IMG/VR virus record: IMGVR_UViG_3300028581_003033
Span: 1 to 43,808 of that record
DNA length: 43,808 bases
From: a virus
Direction: 5' to 3' (one strand)
The notes under the pieces were generated by a model. It was not told the origin of the DNA and made no database searches. It was given only the letters and a program-made list of their open reading frames with translations. Shown one piece after another: positions 22,721 to 31,269 of this stretch. The position numbers were made by a program, and so were the translations under genes. Each line of letters opens with the position of its first letter. Within the stretch, counting starts at the first letter, position 1.

Positions 22721-23740
22721 ATGTCGCACCCCACCCATCCCCCCAAGCACGCGCCTCTCCCCCCCGGCAATCCGGCCGGGGGGCCAGTGGTGATGCAAGC
22801 CGAATGCTGTCGTGAGCTGCCGCTGGTCGATGGCGCACCGCCGGCCCGGTTGTTGCTGGCGCCGGCCGGCCCCTTTGTGGGGCGCGACGGCCGACGCTAC
22901 CGGCTGGACGATCCGCCGGCGTTGGCGGCGGCGCTCAATGCCACGGGCGCCGATCTGCCGGTGGACTGGGAGCACGCTACCGAATTGCTGGCCCCGCTGG
23001 GGCAACGCGCCGATGCCGCGGCCTGGCTGTCGGATTTCCGTGCCGACCCCGAGGGCATGACCGCGGCGGTGGCCTGGAATGCCCAGGGCGCCGACTCGGT
23101 GCAGTCGCGCGGTTACCGCTACTACTCCCCTGCGTATTACGTCGCCGCGGATCGCTCGATCACGGGGCTCAGCTCGGTCGGGCTGACCAACAAACCGAAT
23201 CTGCGCCAGTTGCCGGCGCTCAATAGCGAGAACTCCACTATGCCGGACCTCCTCCCCGCGCCTTTGGCGCACGCGCTGGCGCTGCCGGCGGACGCTGACG
23301 CGGCGACCGCGGTCGCGGCCGTGAGCGCCTTGCAGACTGAGCTCAATGCCCTGCGTACGGCGACCCCGGACCTGTCGCGCTTTGTCCCCCGCGCGGATTA
23401 CGACACCGCAATCAACCGCGCGGCGGCGGCCGAAACCGCGTTGCGCACCGCGCAAGCGGCAGAGCTCAACCGGCAGATCGATGCGCTCCTGGAGCGCGGT
23501 CTGCGCGAGGCGCGCATCACGCCGCCCACGGTGGAGTATCACCGGGCGCAGGCGCAGTCGGCGGGCGGGCTGGAGCGGTTGACCGCGTTCCTCGCCGCCG
23601 CGCCCGCGGTGCTGGACCCAGAGACCCGGACGGTGAAGCCGCCGCAGGGTGCGGCGGAACTCAATGCCGAGCAGCGGGCCATCATGGACGCGTTCGGTAA
23701 CGCGCCTGAACTGCTGGCGAAATACGGAGCATCGGCATGA
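22721..23740 (+). CDS. Head maturation protease and scaffold (Mu gpI-like)
   Basis: 339 residues. The N-terminal part (about 30-165) is the gpI protease domain: RDGRRYRLDDPPALAAALN, then ADLPVDWEHATE and SRGYRYYSPAYY, with a conserved GLSSVGLTNKPN. The C-terminal part (about 170-339) is a helical scaffold with coiled coils and ends in AFGNAPELLAKYGASA, like Mu gpI. In Mu the scaffold is also made from an internal start (gene Z). Here ATG 23239 (MPDLLPAPLAHALAL) is a candidate, with only a weak ribosome site. It overlaps the next gene by four bases. Confidence 0.88.
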   Translation: MSHPTHPPKHAPLPPGNPAGGPVVMQAECCRELPLVDGAPPARLLLAPAGPFVGRDGRRYRLDDPPALAAALNATGADLPVDWEHATELLAPLGQRADAAAWLSDFRADPEGMTAAVAWNAQGADSVQSRGYRYYSPAYYVAADRSITGLSSVGLTNKPNLRQLPALNSENSTMPDLLPAPLAHALALPADADAATAVAAVSALQTELNALRTATPDLSRFVPRADYDTAINRAAAAETALRTAQAAELNRQIDALLERGLREARITPPTVEYHRAQAQSAGGLERLTAFLAAAPAVLDPETRTVKPPQGAAELNAEQRAIMDAFGNAPELLAKYGASA

Positions 23741-24501
23741 CTGCGCTGACTCAAGGCCGCAATGCGCCGCGCATTGCCGGCGGTTCGTTCAACGGCCCGG
23801 TGGCCGCGGCGACCACCTGTTTCGAAGGCGGTCTGGCCTGCCGCGATGCGGCCGGCAACCTGGTGCCGGGGTCGACCGCGCTGGGGCTGACCGCGGTCGG
23901 CGTGTTTATGGACCGGGCGGTCAATGCGGGCGCGGCGGCGGCGCTCACCGTCGACTATGACGCCGGGGTGTTCGCGTTCGAAAACGCGGCGGCGGCCGAT
24001 GCGATCACCAAGGCCGACATCGGCGAGCTGGCGTGGATCGTCGACGATCAGACGGTGGCCAAGCGCCAAGCCGGTACGCGCTCGGCGGCCGGCCAGATCG
24101 TGAACGTGGATGCGCAGTGGGTGTGGGTGGCGGTGGGCTGGACCCCGCCCGCGCGCGCCCAGGCGATCACCTTCGGGGCCCTGAGCAACACGGCGGCCGA
24201 CGCCGCGGTGCTGCGCTGGGTGGCACCGTTCGCCGGGACCATCAGCAAGGGCTTCACCGTGCTCAACGCGGCGCTGGCCGGCGGCGATGCCACGCTGACA
24301 CTGAAGATCGGCGCCACGGCAGTGACCGATGGCGTGATGACGGTGACGCAAGCCAGTTCGGCCGCCGGCGATGTGGACACCTGTGTGCCCAGCGCCGCGG
24401 CGACCTTTGCCGCCGGGGACGTGCTGTCGGTGACCGGCGGCGGGGCCTCGACCGCGACCTCGACCAGCACCGTGGTGCTGCTTGTCACTCCGCACGCGTA
24501 G
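23737..24501 (+). CDS. Capsid decoration protein (DUF2190-like) with extra beta domain
   Basis: 254 residues. The N-terminal about 135 residues fit a small capsid cement protein: GLACRDAAGNLVPGSTALGL, VFMDRAVNAG, FAFENAAAADAITKADIGEL and VDDQTVAKRQAGTRSAAG. Residues from about 140 form a second beta-rich domain (APFAGTISKGFTVLNAAL, then ATLTLKIGATAVTDG and ending TVVLLVTPHA), probably an Ig- or jelly-roll-like surface domain. It lies between scaffold and major capsid, the usual place. The added domain could project from the capsid. Confidence 0.75.
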   Translation: MTALTQGRNAPRIAGGSFNGPVAAATTCFEGGLACRDAAGNLVPGSTALGLTAVGVFMDRAVNAGAAAALTVDYDAGVFAFENAAAADAITKADIGELAWIVDDQTVAKRQAGTRSAAGQIVNVDAQWVWVAVGWTPPARAQAITFGALSNTAADAAVLRWVAPFAGTISKGFTVLNAALAGGDATLTLKIGATAVTDGVMTVTQASSAAGDVDTCVPSAAATFAAGDVLSVTGGGASTATSTSTVVLLVTPHA

Positions 24502-24510
24502 GACCATCCG

Positions 24511-25431
24511 ATGATCATCAACAAAACCAATATCGAGGAGGTCTTCCGGAACATCCGGGCGACCTTCAACGCGTCGCTGGAAGCGACCGAAACCCAGTAC
24601 GGGCGGTTCACCACCACCATCAACACGGCGCAGATCACCGAGGCGATGGACTGGGTTGGCAGCTTGCCCAACTGGCGCAAGTGGGTCGGCGACAAGGTGG
24701 TCAACGCGCTGGCCGGGTTCACTTACAGCCTGACCTGCGAGCCCTACGAGTCGACCATCGGGGTGAAGAAGCGCGATCTGGAAGCTGATCGGCTGGGCAT
24801 CTATCGCACCAAGGCGACCGGCCAGGGCGAATTGGCCGCGTACTTCCCCGACGAGCTGGCCGGGGCCGCGCTCAACGAGGCCTTTACCGGCCTGTGCTTT
24901 GACGGCAAGCCGTTCTTCGCCACCGACCATCCGACCACGGGCAAGAACGGCAAAGCGGCGACTTACAGCAACAAGGGCACGGTGGTGCTGAGCGCGGCCA
25001 CCCAGGCGGCGGCCATTGCCAGCCTGGGCGCGGGGCTCAAGGCGCTGCGCACGATGAAGAACGACCAGGGCCGGCCGGTGCGGGTGCGCAACATCGTGCT
25101 GCTGGTGCCGCCGGCGCTGGAAGACGTGGCCATGGTGTTGGCGATGAACGATCGGCTGGAGGACGGCAAGCCGAACCCCTACAAGGGCCGCATCACGGTG
25201 GTGATGTGGGAGGAACTGACCAGCGAGACCGCGTGGTATCTGCTGGGCGAGGCCGGGGGCATGCGCGCCTTGGTGCTGTTGCAGCGTCAGGCGCCGACCA
25301 CCGCGCAGGTCACCGATCCGAATGACTCGCACGTGGTGATGACCGGCGAGTTCCTGTTCTCGATCGAAGCCGATGCGGTGGTGGGCTATAGCTTCCCGCA
25401 GCTCGCCTGGGCCTCGACCGGCGCCGGCTGA
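24511..25431 (+). CDS. Major capsid protein (Mu gpT-like)
   Basis: 306 residues. HK97-fold capsid subunit of the gpT family: NIEEVFRNIRATFNASLEAT, PNWRKWVGDKVVNALAGF, a segment with VKKRDLEADRLGIY, then FDGKPFFATDHPTT and IEADAVVGYSFPQLAW at the C-terminus. There is no cleaved N-terminal delta domain visible. Length equals Mu T (305 residues). Confidence 0.93.
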   Translation: MIINKTNIEEVFRNIRATFNASLEATETQYGRFTTTINTAQITEAMDWVGSLPNWRKWVGDKVVNALAGFTYSLTCEPYESTIGVKKRDLEADRLGIYRTKATGQGELAAYFPDELAGAALNEAFTGLCFDGKPFFATDHPTTGKNGKAATYSNKGTVVLSAATQAAAIASLGAGLKALRTMKNDQGRPVRVRNIVLLVPPALEDVAMVLAMNDRLEDGKPNPYKGRITVVMWEELTSETAWYLLGEAGGMRALVLLQRQAPTTAQVTDPNDSHVVMTGEFLFSIEADAVVGYSFPQLAWASTGAG

Positions 25432-25432
25432 G

Positions 25433-25864
25433 ATGAGCTACACCACCCGTGAGGCGGTGGCCAACCGCCGCGGCACCCTGCCGCTGGAAGCCTACGGCGA
25501 CGCCGATGCCGATGGCGCCGAGGACCCGGCGCGGGTGGCCGCGACCATCCTGGAGGTCGACGCGCTGATCGACGGCGCCTTGGTCGGCCGCTGGCCGAGC
25601 GCGGTCGGCACGGCCGCGCCGTTGCTCGGGATGATCGCCGTGGATCTGGTGATCGACCGCCTGGCGGTGGGCTTGGCGCGCACGCTGGAGATCGAGGAGG
25701 CCGGCCGCGCGGCGATGCGGCGCCTGCTCGACATCGCCGAGGGGCGGCTGGACCCGCGCCCGCCGGAGCCGGGCGGTGCGGTGGCGCCGGAGCGCGCCGG
25801 CAGTGCGCGCGCCTGGGTCGGCGACCAGCCGCTGACGCGGGCGGCCTTGGGCCGGGTGCTGTAG
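25433..25864 (+). CDS. DUF1320 head-tail connector protein (Mu gp36-like)
   Basis: 143 residues, ATG at 25433 one base after the capsid gene stop. SYTTREAVANRRGT and ATILEVDALIDGALVGRW with IAVDLVIDRLAVGL are the helical features of DUF1320 proteins that sit beneath the portal as head completion proteins. The end has WVGDQPLTRAALGRVL. Confidence 0.85.
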   Translation: MSYTTREAVANRRGTLPLEAYGDADADGAEDPARVAATILEVDALIDGALVGRWPSAVGTAAPLLGMIAVDLVIDRLAVGLARTLEIEEAGRAAMRRLLDIAEGRLDPRPPEPGGAVAPERAGSARAWVGDQPLTRAALGRVL

Positions 25865-25873
25865 GCCGCGCCC

Positions 25874-26386
25874 ATGACACAGGTGCGCATCCCGTATCCG
25901 GCCGCCGCGCCCGGCGAGTTGGGGCCGGTCAGCTTGAAGATCAGCCTGGTCGATGCGGCCGGGGCGCCAGTGCTGGGCTTCGCGCAGGAGGCGCTGCGCC
26001 ACGTGCTGGTCCGCCGCGACCTGACGGCGGATGCGCTGGTGGACCTGCCGCCCAACGCGGGGCTGGCGCTGCCGGAGGGGGCGCCGAGTTATTACGCGAT
26101 CGAGCTCGCCACCCCGCGCTACACCACGCGCTATCGCATCGAGGTGCCCGACAGCGCGCAGGTGCAGGAGCTGCGCGCGCTGGTGGCGGCAGCCCCGCTG
26201 GCCACCGGGCCGCAGGGGCCGGCGGGGCCGATGGGGCCGGCCGGGCCGGCCGGGGCCGCCGGGCCGATGGGGCCGCCCGGCGCGGACGGGGACATGCAGG
26301 CGGTGCTCTACGACCCGCGCGGCGTGCGCGCCGACGTGTTCGCTGCTGAGAACCTGATTGGGGCAATCGACGGCGGCGTTTTCTGA
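25874..26386 (+). CDS. Structural protein with collagen-like segment
   Basis: 170 residues. The N-terminal beta domain (LKISLVDAAGAPVLGFAQEA onward) is followed at about 112-138 by Gly-X-Y triplets (GPQGPAGPMGPAGPAG) that should form a trimeric collagen-type stalk. A short C-terminal part (ENLIGAIDGGVF) follows. The same FDGG-like end (VIDGGTF) closes the next gene, suggesting related attachment tails. A trimeric fibre or head-fibre component is likely; the target is unknown. Confidence 0.7.
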   Translation: MTQVRIPYPAAAPGELGPVSLKISLVDAAGAPVLGFAQEALRHVLVRRDLTADALVDLPPNAGLALPEGAPSYYAIELATPRYTTRYRIEVPDSAQVQELRALVAAAPLATGPQGPAGPMGPAGPAGAAGPMGPPGADGDMQAVLYDPRGVRADVFAAENLIGAIDGGVF

Positions 26387-26404
26387 TTGATGAGGACCTG
26401 ATTC

Positions 26405-26857
26405 ATGGCACGTATTCAACTGCGCGGCGGCCTCAAGTCCGCACTGCCGAACAGCAGCCTGTTGGCGCGCGAGCCGCTGGTCACGACCGACCGCGGCACG
26501 CTGCACCTGGCCACCGGGGGCACCACGCGGATCCCGGTGGTGCCGGCGCTCGACGATCTGGCCACCATCCCCGCGGTCGATGGGGCCGCCGACTTCCTGC
26601 TGATCCACGATGCTTCGGGCGCCGGCCAGAAAGAGACCAAGATCACCGTCAACGCGTTCAAGACGGCGCTCAACATCCCGGCCAGCTCGACCGATGAGAA
26701 GGTGGCCGCGGTGGCCGGCGGGACGGCCGGCTATCTGTGGGGCACCGACGGCAGCGACGGCGTGCTGCGCGGCTCGGCCTCGATCGCCCTGACCAAGGAT
26801 GCGGGCAATGCGTTCATGGCGTTGGCGGTGGATGTGATCGACGGCGGGACCTTCTAG
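26405..26857 (+). CDS. Fibre-like structural protein
   Basis: 150 residues. Begins MARIQLRGGLKSALPNSSL and continues LAREPLVTTDRGTLHLATGG, as in N-terminal modules of phage fibres that carry a repeated GELGIVTDTG-like strand. The middle LLIHDASGAGQKETKITVNA is typical of tail-fibre stem beta structure. It ends VIDGGTF. There is no catalytic motif. Confidence 0.65.
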   Translation: MARIQLRGGLKSALPNSSLLAREPLVTTDRGTLHLATGGTTRIPVVPALDDLATIPAVDGAADFLLIHDASGAGQKETKITVNAFKTALNIPASSTDEKVAAVAGGTAGYLWGTDGSDGVLRGSASIALTKDAGNAFMALAVDVIDGGTF

Positions 26858-26863
26858 CCCATC

Positions 26864-27598
26864 ATGGCGCAGCGGATTCGGGTCAAGCGCGGGACGCGCG
26901 CCCAGCTCGCGGCGGCGGCGGCGGCGAACGCCCTGGCGGCCGGCGAGCCGTATTTGATCACCGATGAGGGCGTGCTGGCGGTCGGCACGGCCGCCGGGGC
27001 CTATGCCGACACCGGCGCGAGCGCGGTATGGGTCGGCCTCAGCGCGCCCACGGCCGCGGCCTATCGGCTGTGGTTCGACACCTCCGACCCGGCGCTGGTG
27101 CCCGGCGGGCTGTGCCTGTATGTGCGCGATCCCACGACCGGTCAGTGGCTGCCCAGCCTGGCCGATGCGCTGCTGTTGGGGGTGCCCACGCAGTGGTATT
27201 GGCCCGCCCTGTTCGCCCCGGCAGTCGCGGTGCCGGCGACCAGTGCGGCGCCTGGCACACGCGGGCAGACGGCCTGGGATGGGATCTATCGGTATGTCGC
27301 GGTCGGCACCGCGGTGTGGATGCGCCAAGCCCCGGAGCGCATGTGGCCGGCGATTGACGGGGCGCCGACGCCGACCGCCCCCGGCACGGTGGGCGATATC
27401 CGCCTGGTCGCGGGGTATCTGTATGAATGCCTGGCCAGCGCCCAGTGGATTCGCTGGGCGGTGGAAACGGTCTGGAGCGACGCGGCGCTGGCGCCGCAGT
27501 CGGTGGGTTGGCCCGGCGGGGCGGCCTGGACCGCGCCGTATTGGTATCGCTATGTCGGCGCGGCCTGGGTTCGGGCCGCGGCGGAATTTACGTTTTAG
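26864..27598 (+). CDS. Fibre-like structural protein with Trp/Tyr-rich repeats
   Basis: 244 residues. The start MAQRIRVKRGTRAQL and GEPYLITDEGVLAVGTA is the short N-terminal module typical of phage fibres and hyaluronidase-type tail proteins. A segment YRLWFDTSDPALVPGG with LYVRDPTTGQWLP and three W.Y.Y repeats follow (WYWPALFAP, IYRYVAVGTAVWMR, YWYRYVGAAWVR). They are aromatic beta-hairpins such as those binding sugars. No catalytic residues are recognised. Confidence 0.65.
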   Translation: MAQRIRVKRGTRAQLAAAAAANALAAGEPYLITDEGVLAVGTAAGAYADTGASAVWVGLSAPTAAAYRLWFDTSDPALVPGGLCLYVRDPTTGQWLPSLADALLLGVPTQWYWPALFAPAVAVPATSAAPGTRGQTAWDGIYRYVAVGTAVWMRQAPERMWPAIDGAPTPTAPGTVGDIRLVAGYLYECLASAQWIRWAVETVWSDAALAPQSVGWPGGAAWTAPYWYRYVGAAWVRAAAEFTF

Positions 27599-27610
27599 GA
27601 GCGCCGCCGG

Positions 27611-29011
27611 ATGGCAGACAAACTTGGCTTGATCGACCCGGACACCGGGGCCGCGGCCCCGGTGAAAGCGGCCGGCTATGCGCTGGCGGTGCAAGAGAAC
27701 GTGATCGACCAGCAGACGGCGCTGGGTCTGAACAGTGCCGCGTTCGAGCCGGTCTCAGCGTTTGCTGATGCGGCAACGGCCAGCATTGCGCGCGCCGCGG
27801 TGACCTGGCAGAACATCGCCGATCTGAAGCTGTTGCACGCCGACGCACAGGGTGAGCTGGACCCTGTGGGCGGGGCCAATTTGCGCACGCTGCCCCCGCC
27901 CTATGCGACGTTGCTGACCGCGGCCCTGCCGATCGTCAACAGCACCGCGCCGACCGTTATCGCGTCCATCACACCGCCGACAGGGGTGGCCCCCACGGTC
28001 GGCGAGGCGGTCACGATCCTCTGTGTCGGCAGCTATTTCAACACCACCGCGGCGGGTGCGACCTCGCAATTCACCCTGTCGATCGCGCTCGGCGGCACCG
28101 TGGTGTTCCAGGACGATGTGAGCAACATCAATGCGCACGCCTCGCAGCGGCCCATGATCATCGAGCTGCAACTGATTCGGGCGGGCGCGGCCACGGCCGT
28201 GCTCTATGGGCAGGCCATCGTCAGCGTGGGGGGGCCGGCCGCCGTGGGCTTCGGCGATCAGAGCACGCTGATCAGTCGCGGCAATCCGCTGGTGGCGCCG
28301 GTGATCCAAGGCAGCCTGCTGACCTATGACTGGAGCAATCCCCCGGCGATCACGATCACGCTGGCGCTCGGCACCGCGCACGCCGAACACCAATATAACC
28401 GTGGGTTCGTGCGGGCCTATGCCGATCGGCTGCACGTGATCGAGGCCACGCCCACGCGCGCGGTGCTCAGCCGCGACACCACGCGGGCGATCGAGGGCAG
28501 CGCCTCGCTGCGGGCGGTGATCACGGCCGACGCGCGGCAGACCAACGATGCGGCGTTTATCTTGGGGCCGAGCGTGACGTTGACTGCCGGTCGCCAATAT
28601 ACGCTGTCGCTCGCGGTGTACGCGGAGCGCGAAGGGCTGCTGTTCCCCCGTTTCGGCAGCCAGATCAGCGGCGGCTTGTTCTGCGGACCGGGCTGGAACA
28701 AATTGCTCTGGACCTTCACCAGCACGGCCAGTGAGACGGTGCAACTACGCTTGGATGTGGGCGCGATGTTTACCAGCACGATCAACATGGATCGGATCAT
28801 GCTGTTCGCGGCCAATGCGGACGTGTTCCGCCGCGACTTCGCCAAGGCGGTGGTGGTGGTGAATGCCACGCCCACCAGCCGCACGATCGCGCTGGGCGGC
28901 ACGTTCCAGCGCATTGCGGGCACCCAGGACGATGTGAATAACGGCGCCGTGCTGACCGAGGTCATCGTGCCGGCCTACGACGCCGCCATCCTCGTGCGGC
29001 CGCAGAGCTAA
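27611..29011 (+). CDS. Large beta-rich structural protein, probable fibre/adhesin
   Basis: 466 residues. Start MADKLGLIDPDTGAAAPVKA, then a helical segment (SAFADAATASIARAAVTWQ) and two beta-sandwich parts: about 105-255 (VTILCVGSYFNTTAAGATSQ) and about 275-405. The latter, with ADARQTNDAAFILGPSVTLTAGRQ and RLDVGAMFTSTINMDRIML, reads like a carbohydrate-binding module of the CBM4/9 type. It ends with a strand-rich tail. No hydrolase motif. A surface-exposed binding protein is the best guess. Confidence 0.65.
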   Translation: MADKLGLIDPDTGAAAPVKAAGYALAVQENVIDQQTALGLNSAAFEPVSAFADAATASIARAAVTWQNIADLKLLHADAQGELDPVGGANLRTLPPPYATLLTAALPIVNSTAPTVIASITPPTGVAPTVGEAVTILCVGSYFNTTAAGATSQFTLSIALGGTVVFQDDVSNINAHASQRPMIIELQLIRAGAATAVLYGQAIVSVGGPAAVGFGDQSTLISRGNPLVAPVIQGSLLTYDWSNPPAITITLALGTAHAEHQYNRGFVRAYADRLHVIEATPTRAVLSRDTTRAIEGSASLRAVITADARQTNDAAFILGPSVTLTAGRQYTLSLAVYAEREGLLFPRFGSQISGGLFCGPGWNKLLWTFTSTASETVQLRLDVGAMFTSTINMDRIMLFAANADVFRRDFAKAVVVVNATPTSRTIALGGTFQRIAGTQDDVNNGAVLTEVIVPAYDAAILVRPQS

Positions 29012-29014
29012 GCG

Positions 29015-30025
29015 ATGGACCTGCCAGCCAATCCCCAACCAGGCGACCGCCTTAACGTCGGCCAGCGGATGCTGGAGTGGACCGGCGCGCGGTGGGTGCT
29101 GGTGGCCGAGCAGGGCACGTTGATTCCGGGACCGGCGGGTCCGGATGGGCCGGCAGGGCCGGCAGGACCCGAGGGGCCGCCCGGCCCCGCGGGCGCGCTC
29201 GACGCGCCCTATCACTGGGAGCAATCCAGCGGCAGCGGCACCTGGACCAAGCCGGCCGGCGCGTACCGGACCGCCATCATCACGCTGAGCGGCGGCGGCG
29301 GCGGCGGCGGTCGGGGCTATGCCCTGGGCGCGGCCGGCACCGCGGTGTCGGGCGGCGGCGGGGGCGGCGGCGGGGGGTGGACCCAGATCGTGGTGCCCTG
29401 GGAGACGCTGCCGGCGACGCTGGCGTGGAGTGTCGGGGCCGGCGGCGCGGGCGGCACCGCGGGGGCGGGCGGCGCCGGCGGGGCCTCGAAAGTCGGCACC
29501 TGGCGGGCCGGCGGCGGCGGCGGCGGCGGGGCCGGTGCGACCGGCATCGCCGCGGCCGGGGCGGCCGGGGCCGCGGTGTTCACCGGCGGGATGGGCGGGT
29601 CCGGGGCCAGCGGGGCGGTCGGCAATACCGGCAATTACGGTGTCGGCCTGGCCAGCGGCGGCGCCGGTGCCGGCGGCGGTCTGGCGACCGCGCCAACGGC
29701 GTACCGCGGCAATGTCGGCCGCGCCGCGGCGCAGTATGTCCTCACTGATGGCAGCGATCAGCCGGTGATTGCGGGCGGCGCCTATGGCGATGTCGGGGTC
29801 GCCGGCACGGCGGGCGGCAGTGCGGTGCTGGCGACGCCCTTTGTGGATGCCGGCGGCGGCGGCGGCGGCGGCGGGGGGTCGAGCCTCAGCGCCAACGGCG
29901 GGGCCGGCGGGGCCGGCGGAGCGGGCGGCGGCGGCGGCGGCGGCGGCGGCGCGGCGATCAGTCCGGCGCTGCCGGGGGCCGGCGGGGCCGGCGGGGCCGG
30001 CCGCGTGGCGATCGACGGGATCTAG
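29015..30025 (+). CDS. Glycine-rich tip protein with collagen-like stalk
   Basis: 336 residues. Residues about 40-62 have Gly-X-Y repeats (GPAGPDGPAGPAG). GTWTKPAGAYRTAIITLSGG then begins a glycine-rich domain with long poly-Gly runs separated by short strands. This pattern is known from tail-fibre tip adhesins (such as the S16/T2 gp38 type) and from Gly_rich_2 domains, in which Gly strands form packed polyglycine helices that display variable loops. The variable parts lie between the runs (ANGGAG, LATAPTAYRGNV). It is a strong candidate for a receptor-binding protein. The DNA is very GC-rich here. Confidence 0.75.
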   Translation: MDLPANPQPGDRLNVGQRMLEWTGARWVLVAEQGTLIPGPAGPDGPAGPAGPEGPPGPAGALDAPYHWEQSSGSGTWTKPAGAYRTAIITLSGGGGGGGRGYALGAAGTAVSGGGGGGGGGWTQIVVPWETLPATLAWSVGAGGAGGTAGAGGAGGASKVGTWRAGGGGGGGAGATGIAAAGAAGAAVFTGGMGGSGASGAVGNTGNYGVGLASGGAGAGGGLATAPTAYRGNVGRAAAQYVLTDGSDQPVIAGGAYGDVGVAGTAGGSAVLATPFVDAGGGGGGGGGSSLSANGGAGGAGGAGGGGGGGGGAAISPALPGAGGAGGAGRVAIDGI

Positions 30026-30028
30026 CCG

Positions 30029-30637
30029 ATGAGTGTCTTAGTCGACATCGAAGACCGCTTGCTGGCCCGCGCCGCGCAACTGCTGGGGCCGCTGCTGCGC
30101 GCCTATGTGCCGCTGCCCGGCGGCTTCGGGGAATTGGCCGCGGTGCTGGCCGCGCACGGCGCCAAGCCGCCCTGCGTGCTGGCGGTGTGGCGCGGCAGTG
30201 CCCGCCCGCCCGACCGCATCCGCGACGGCCGCGTGGAAGGCCCGCCGGGGGCGCGCTTCACCTCCTCCTGGTCGCTGGTGGTGCTGACTCAGGCGAGCGC
30301 CGGGGAGTTGGTGCGGCGGCGCGGCACCGCGGCGGCGCCGGGCGCCTTGGCGTTGGCGGAGGCGGTCGCGGTGGCGCTGCACGATCACACGCTGCTTGGC
30401 ATCGGCACGCTGACGGTGACCGGGCTGGCGCCGCTGGAGGGCACGGCACTGACAGAACTGGCCGCCACGCTGGTGGAGGTGCAGGTGGCGTTGACGCACG
30501 ACCTGGCGGAGACGCTGCCGGACAACCTGGCCGAGTTCGCCCACTTTGCCGCGGACCTGGATCTGGCGCCGGCCGATGGCACGACCGAGGCCGGGGTGAC
30601 GCTGGTGCGGGTGCCGCCGGACGCGTTTGCACCATGA
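30029..30637 (+). CDS. DUF1834 / Mu gp37-like tail completion protein
   Basis: 202 residues. The start VDIEDRLLARAAQLLGPLLR and PGGFGELAAVLAAHG with ARFTSSWSLVVLTQ, then GIGTLTVTGLAPLEG and ATLVEVQVALTH, fits the DUF1834/gp37 family. This gene in Mu lies just before gp38 and the sheath. Four bases separate it from the glycine-rich gene. Confidence 0.85.
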   Translation: MSVLVDIEDRLLARAAQLLGPLLRAYVPLPGGFGELAAVLAAHGAKPPCVLAVWRGSARPPDRIRDGRVEGPPGARFTSSWSLVVLTQASAGELVRRRGTAAAPGALALAEAVAVALHDHTLLGIGTLTVTGLAPLEGTALTELAATLVEVQVALTHDLAETLPDNLAEFAHFAADLDLAPADGTTEAGVTLVRVPPDAFAP

Positions 30638-31269
30638 AGAGTTTGCAGTTGCGCGGGCAGACTCCGCAGTACGTGCTGTACCGCCAGCCCATGACCGGCG
30701 TCATCCGGGTGTGGCCGCCGGCCCCGCGGGTGCCGGTGCGGGTCGGGCCGGCGGCGGCCGGTCCGCAGGTGTTGGCGCCGGTGCGCCTGGCGCCTGGCGG
30801 TACGGTGTTGCGCACGGCGCTGGTCGCGCCGGCGGCGGACGGCCCGCGGCCGGCGCTGGCCGATGAGCTGGGCGCCACGGTGCGCGCGCCCGGCACGGTG
30901 GCGGCGATCAGCGGGTTATGGACGGCGGTGGCCAGCGTCGCGGCGCCCGCCGGGCAGGCGCTGCTGCCGGCGGCGGCCGGGCTGCCGCAGGGGGCGCTGC
31001 TGGCGGTGCGCGATGGCGCCTGGGCGGTGACGACGGCCGCCGGCTGGGCCGCGGTGGGCACGCTGCCGGGCGGTGACCCGTTTCCGGACCCGGCCGGGCT
31101 GCCGGATGGGGCCATGGTGACGGTGCGTGACGGCGTGTGGATGGTGGAGACGGCGGGCGGGTGGGTGCCGACGACCGGGCGGCCGAGCGCGGCGGCCTGG
31201 CCGGCGGTGGGCGATGCGCCGGCTGGCGCGCTGTTGCAGGTGATTGACAACCAATGGGTGCCGACGTGA
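30634..31269 (+). CDS. Hypothetical structural protein
   Basis: 211 residues, ATGA-overlap start at 30634. Strands with short repeats rich in Val and Trp are visible: LPQGALLAVRDGAWAVTTAA, LPDGAMVTVRDGVWMVETAG and APAGALLQVIDNQWVPT. They give three copies of a motif of about 40-50 residues (P-x-GA-x2-x-V-x-D-x-x-W-x-V). This repeat suggests a beta-stalk or a surface-display protein. There is no Mu counterpart between gp37 and gp38. Stop overlaps the next GTG start. Confidence 0.65.
   Translation: MKSLQLRGQTPQYVLYRQPMTGVIRVWPPAPRVPVRVGPAAAGPQVLAPVRLAPGGTVLRTALVAPAADGPRPALADELGATVRAPGTVAAISGLWTAVASVAAPAGQALLPAAAGLPQGALLAVRDGAWAVTTAAGWAAVGTLPGGDPFPDPAGLPDGAMVTVRDGVWMVETAGGWVPTTGRPSAAAWPAVGDAPAGALLQVIDNQWVPT

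Noticed and set aside
25310-27694. 794-codon minus-strand frame opposite capsid and fibre genes
   Set aside because: Arg/Gly/His-rich low-information protein, opposite well-supported genes such as gpT and DUF1320; not a real gene.
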